Origin: CAYRHS01 sp964424125
GTDB taxonomy: Bacteria; Actinomycetota; Acidimicrobiia; IMCC26256; JAOSJL01
Reading direction: 5' to 3'
Assembly (NCBI GenBank): GCA_964424125.1
Contig: CAYRHS010000161.1
Span: 1 to 6,841, forward strand
DNA length: 6,841 bases
Shown here piece after piece: positions 4,585 through 6,841 of this stretch. The first letter of the stretch is position 1. Every line of letters starts with the position of its first letter. A program made the position numbers and the translations under genes. The notes under the pieces were generated by a model. It worked only from the letters and a program-made list of their open reading frames with translations, ran no database searches and was not told the origin of the DNA.

Positions 4585-5508
4585 ATGCCCTTTCCCTCGT
4601 ATGCCGCGAGCGCCTTCGACGCCGCCGAGCTCACTCGGGTCAAGCGTGCGACGGGTACCTCGATCTCGGTGTGCCTGCCGGCCCGGGACGAGGCAGCGAC
4701 CGTGGGAGCGATCGTGACCGCGATCCGCGCCGAGCTGATGTTCCGCCGGGCACTCGTCGACGAGCTCCTCGTCCTGGACGACGGCTCGCGGGACCGGACC
4801 GCTGCGGTCGCCGCGACCGCGGGGGCACGGGTCGTCGCGGTGGACGAGGTACTCCCCGAGGTCGGGCGGGGCGACGGCAAGGGCAACGCGCTCTGGACCT
4901 CCCTGTTCGCGAGCTCGGGCGACGTCGTCGCGTGGGTCGACGCCGACATCCGTCGCTTCGACCCCGCTTTCGTCGTGGGGCTGCTCGGACCGATGCTCAC
5001 CCGCCCCGAGGTCGACTTCGTGAAGGGCTTCTACCATCGATCCCTCGGCGACGAGCCCCGTGGCGGTCGGGTGACCGAGCTCCTCGCGCGCCCGTTGCTG
5101 TCGCGGTTCTTCCCGCTGGCGGCCCGGTTCGTGCAACCGCTCGCGGGCGAGTACGCCGGGCGTCGCGCGCTCCTGGAATCCCTGCCGTTCGTCGAAGGAT
5201 GGGGTGTCGATGTGGGATTGCTCGTGGATATCGTCGAGCGTTGCGGTGCCGACGCGGTGGCGCAGGTCGACCTCGGCTCGCGCGACCATCGCAACCGCCC
5301 GCTCGACGAGCTCGGGCCGCAAGCAGCCGAGATCCTGGCGACCGTGCTCCGGCGCGCCGGCATCGACCGCCCGGGGGCGGCGCTGGATCTCGTGCGCTTC
5401 GACGACTCCCACCATGCCGAGCGGGTCCCGGTGCGAGTCGCGGAACGGCCGCCGATGATTGAGGTGCCCGCGTACCGGAACAAGCTCGGCAAGGAGCTCT
5501 CGGCCTGA
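4585..5508 (+). CDS. gpgS: Glucosyl-3-phosphoglycerate synthase
   Basis: Transfers glucose from UDP- or ADP-glucose to D-3-phosphoglycerate, giving glucosyl-3-phosphoglycerate (EC 2.4.1.266). This is the first step to glucosylglycerate, which primes methylglucose lipopolysaccharide in mycobacteria and is a compatible solute elsewhere. The 307-aa protein is a GT-A glycosyltransferase of family GT81. The nucleotide-binding start is SVCLPARDEAATV at 28-40, followed by LDDGSRDRT at 64-72 and GKGNALW at 98-104. The metal-binding DxD is Asp119-Ala-Asp121 in WVDADIRRFDP. FVKGFY at 145-150, GRVTELLARPLL at 161-172, QPLAGEYAGRR at 184-194 and DHRNRPLDELG at 234-244 (His235) line the acceptor site in known GpgS structures. 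It is slightly shorter than the 324-aa M. tuberculosis enzyme. It is the first gene of a two-gene operon; its TGA overlaps the CTG start of the phosphatase. Confidence 0.94.
   Translation: MPFPSYAASAFDAAELTRVKRATGTSISVCLPARDEAATVGAIVTAIRAELMFRRALVDELLVLDDGSRDRTAAVAATAGARVVAVDEVLPEVGRGDGKGNALWTSLFASSGDVVAWVDADIRRFDPAFVVGLLGPMLTRPEVDFVKGFYHRSLGDEPRGGRVTELLARPLLSRFFPLAARFVQPLAGEYAGRRALLESLPFVEGWGVDVGLLVDIVERCGADAVAQVDLGSRDHRNRPLDELGPQAAEILATVLRRAGIDRPGAALDLVRFDDSHHAERVPVRVAERPPMIEVPAYRNKLGKELSA
5491..5496 (+). promoter_or_regulatory. Ribosome binding site AAGGAG inside the 3' end of gpgS, serving a CTG start
   Basis: AAGGAG lies eight bases before CTG 5505, an ideal distance, within the last codons of gpgS. 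It is the main evidence that the phosphatase starts at this non-standard codon, in a CTGA overlap with the gpgS stop. The bases also encode Lys-Glu of gpgS, so chance cannot be excluded. Confidence 0.55.
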
Positions 5509-6311
5509 AGGCCTACCTCTACGCAGACGTCGACGGCACGCTGGTGGGCCCCCGCGGCGACCTCCTGGCCGACTCGGCCGGCGCGACCTCGTTGGCCGCG
5601 GTCGAGGCACTCGCCCGGGCGCGGAACGCGGGCATCGAGGTCATCGGTCTCACCGGACGATCGCAGGTCCGCATGCAGGAGCTCGGACGGCTCCTCGGCC
5701 TCGAGACCTGGATCTGCGAGCTGGGGGCGGTGCGCGCGTACAAAGGGGGCAGGGAGACCGTGCTCGAGACCGGTGCGTACGCGGGCGATGCCCCGTTGAG
5801 CGACGTGCTCGCCCAGGCGTTGCGGGCACTCGTCGACCGGTTCGACACGCTCGAGGAGCACGATCCCTGGAACGAGGGGCGCTCCGCGTCGGTGATGGTG
5901 CGGGGAGCCGTCGACGTGGCCACGGCCGAGACGTTTCTGGCCGAGCGCGGGTTCTCCTGGCTCGCGTTGGTCGACAACGGCGTGATCCCGCGTGCGTTTC
6001 CCTCACTGCCCGATGTGGACCAGGTGCGGATCTTCCACCTCGTGCCCCGTGGCGTCGGCAAACGCTCGGGGATCGTCGCCGATCAGCGCACACGGGGGCT
6101 GGACCCGGCAGCGTGCGCCGTGGTCGGTGACGCGCCCGCCGACCTCGAGTGCGCCGACGTCGTCGGACGGTGCTTCGTGGTCCGCAACGCGCTCGACAAG
6201 GACCCGGAGCTCGCAGCCGTCGTGCGGACGATCCCCAACGCCGTCGTCACCCGGGACGGCCACGGCACCGGCTTCGCCGAGGCGGTCGACACCCTGCTCG
6301 GGCCCTCGTGA
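5505..6311 (+). CDS. gpgP: HAD-type glucosyl-3-phosphoglycerate phosphatase (MPGP family)
   Basis: Predicted to dephosphorylate glucosyl-3-phosphoglycerate to glucosylglycerate, completing the pathway begun by gpgS (EC 3.1.3.85). From CTG 5505 it is 268 aa, a HAD subclass-IIB phosphatase like mannosyl-3-phosphoglycerate phosphatase. Motif I is DVDGTL at 8-13 (nucleophile Asp8, acid Asp10), motif II is Thr50 in GLTGRS, motif III is Lys186 in GVGKRSG, and motif IV is GDAPADLE at 208-215. The frame is open back to a TGA at 5460 with no ATG, GTG or TTG before motif I. The next GTG, at 5544, is residue 14 and would delete both catalytic aspartates. A CTG at 5505, eight bases after AAGGAG and overlapping the gpgS stop by four bases, is the best start. 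Mycobacterial GpgP is an unrelated histidine phosphatase, so this is the alternative HAD solution. Specificity is inferred from the neighbour; a mannosyl substrate is possible. Confidence 0.82.
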   Translation: MKAYLYADVDGTLVGPRGDLLADSAGATSLAAVEALARARNAGIEVIGLTGRSQVRMQELGRLLGLETWICELGAVRAYKGGRETVLETGAYAGDAPLSDVLAQALRALVDRFDTLEEHDPWNEGRSASVMVRGAVDVATAETFLAERGFSWLALVDNGVIPRAFPSLPDVDQVRIFHLVPRGVGKRSGIVADQRTRGLDPAACAVVGDAPADLECADVVGRCFVVRNALDKDPELAAVVRTIPNAVVTRDGHGTGFAEAVDTLLGPS

Positions 6312-6315
6312 CGCG

Positions 6316-6841
6316 CTAGCGGCCCCGGAGGACGCTGCGTCCCAGCTCGACCGCCGCCTCCTCGCAGAGAACGGCTGCCCGCTCGAGGGCGTCGCGCTCG
6401 TCCCACGCCCGTTCGAGCAGCTGCACGGGCGGAGCTCCGTGGGCGACGGCGATCTCCTCCGCCGTGGACGGATCGGCCCCGCCGCATATCACGGCACGGC
6501 GCGGCACTCCCGCGTCTGCGGCCCAGTCGAGCACCTCGCCGACGACCTTCCCGTGCAGGCTGGGTGGGTCGACCCGACCCTCCCCGGTGACGACGAGCTG
6601 CGCGTCCTCCAGGAGGTCCTCGAGGCCGACGGTGTCGGCGACGACGTCGAAGCCCGACTCGAGCCGGGCGCCGATCGCCGCCAGCCCCCCCGCCAGACCG
6701 CCCGCGGCGCCGCCTCCGTCCATCGCCGTCACGTCCACGCCGGTGCGCCGGTGGTACTCGTCGGCGAGCCGCTCGAGCCGACGCGTGAGCAAATCGACCT
6801 GAGCGGGGGTCGCACCCTTCTGCGGGCCGAAGATCCGGGCC
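6316..6841 (-). CDS. Glycerate kinase, GarK/GlxK family, C-terminal part
   Basis: Phosphorylates D-glycerate with ATP to 2- or 3-phosphoglycerate. The frame is open to the window edge, so the N-terminal part lies outside; the visible stretch is about 175 codons, roughly the C-terminal half of a family member of about 370-380 aa. Recognisable family motifs are RIFGPQKGAT near the window edge, then MDGGGAAGGLAGGLAA (the glycine-rich loop), then ITGEGRVD-like VVTGEGRVDPPSLHGKVVG. The family usually has GEGRLDxQ, so the glutamine is a proline here. It converges on the phosphatase gene with only four bases between the stops and no visible terminator. Its position beside gpgS-gpgP suggests a role in recycling glycerate released from glucosylglycerate, or in supplying phosphoglycerate, but this is inferred from neighbourhood only. 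Product position (2- or 3-phosphate) is not determined. Confidence 0.88.
   Translation of the reverse strand, partial: ARIFGPQKGATPAQVDLLTRRLERLADEYHRRTGVDVTAMDGGGAAGGLAGGLAAIGARLESGFDVVADTVGLEDLLEDAQLVVTGEGRVDPPSLHGKVVGEVLDWAADAGVPRRAVICGGADPSTAEEIAVAHGAPPVQLLERAWDERDALERAAVLCEEAAVELGRSVLRGR

Noticed and set aside
3126..5462. A 778-codon open frame on the plus strand crossing thrC antisense, the intergenic region and gpgS
   Set aside because: It lies opposite or out of frame with two clearly conserved genes, has the Arg/Gly/Asp-rich composition of a high-G+C shadow frame, and shows no domain motif.
4216..5610. A 464-codon minus-strand open frame opposite gpgS
   Set aside because: It is antisense to a well-supported glycosyltransferase, is low in complexity and rich in Arg, and has no motif; open antisense frames are expected at this G+C.
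5544..6311. Phosphatase starting at GTG 5544
   Set aside because: This GTG encodes a valine just after DVDGTL, so the resulting protein would lack the nucleophile and acid/base aspartates of the HAD fold.
6301..6330. Terminator between the phosphatase and the glycerate kinase
   Set aside because: The bases are G+C-rich, but I find no convincing hairpin followed by T residues; only four bases separate the stops.

Overview
The window is dense, GC-rich bacterial DNA, roughly 70% G+C by eye. It most likely comes from an actinobacterium, chromosomal or from a metagenome-assembled genome. The signs are a full-length DtxR/IdeR-type metalloregulator, a CysO-like sulfur carrier ending in PAVAGG, an actinobacterial-style glucosyl-3-phosphoglycerate synthase, frequent GTG starts, and start codons sitting exactly seven bases after a TAnnnT box (the leaderless arrangement common in Actinobacteria). 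The genus cannot be told from the sequence. Eight protein genes are present, two of them cut by the window ends. I see no rRNA, tRNA, CRISPR array, insertion sequence or phage gene.

Layout. (1) Positions 1-1936 hold a metal-linked divergent unit. On the minus strand, an FbpC/PotA-type ABC transporter ATPase is followed, with a one-base TGATG overlap, by the start of an FAD-dependent oxidoreductase that leaves the window. On the plus strand is a DtxR-family regulator. The short gap between the divergent genes is centred on a perfect 14-bp palindrome with a TACCCT box on each strand, so one site could serve as both promoters and as the operator. (2) Positions 1953-4289 hold a minus-strand operon: threonine synthase, then a CysO/MoaD-like sulfur carrier, then a short AMP nucleosidase. 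(3) Positions 4290-4584 are a 295-bp divergent intergenic region whose only TA dinucleotide lies in a -10-like box just before gpgS. (4) Positions 4585-6311 hold gpgS and an overlapping HAD-type phosphatase, a complete two-step route to glucosylglycerate. (5) Positions 6316-6841 hold the 3' part of a glycerate kinase that converges on that operon.

How the genes work together. The ATPase and the regulator probably form a metal-uptake module with self-regulated expression; the metal cannot be fixed, because both sulfur ligands of the classic DtxR iron site are replaced (His10, Asp102). GpgS joins NDP-glucose to 3-phosphoglycerate, the HAD phosphatase removes the phosphate to give glucosylglycerate, a compatible solute or polysaccharide primer, and the neighbouring glycerate kinase could return glycerate to phosphoglycerate. 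The threonine synthase / sulfur carrier / AMP nucleosidase operon is the least explained part: the carrier resembles the thiocarboxylate donor that feeds CysM in mycobacteria, but its partner here is a threonine-synthase-type PLP enzyme.

Two starts were placed by hand. The ABC ATPase is put at GTG 1223 rather than the upstream ATG 1259. The phosphatase is put at a CTG at 5505, because the first standard start downstream would remove its catalytic DxD motif.
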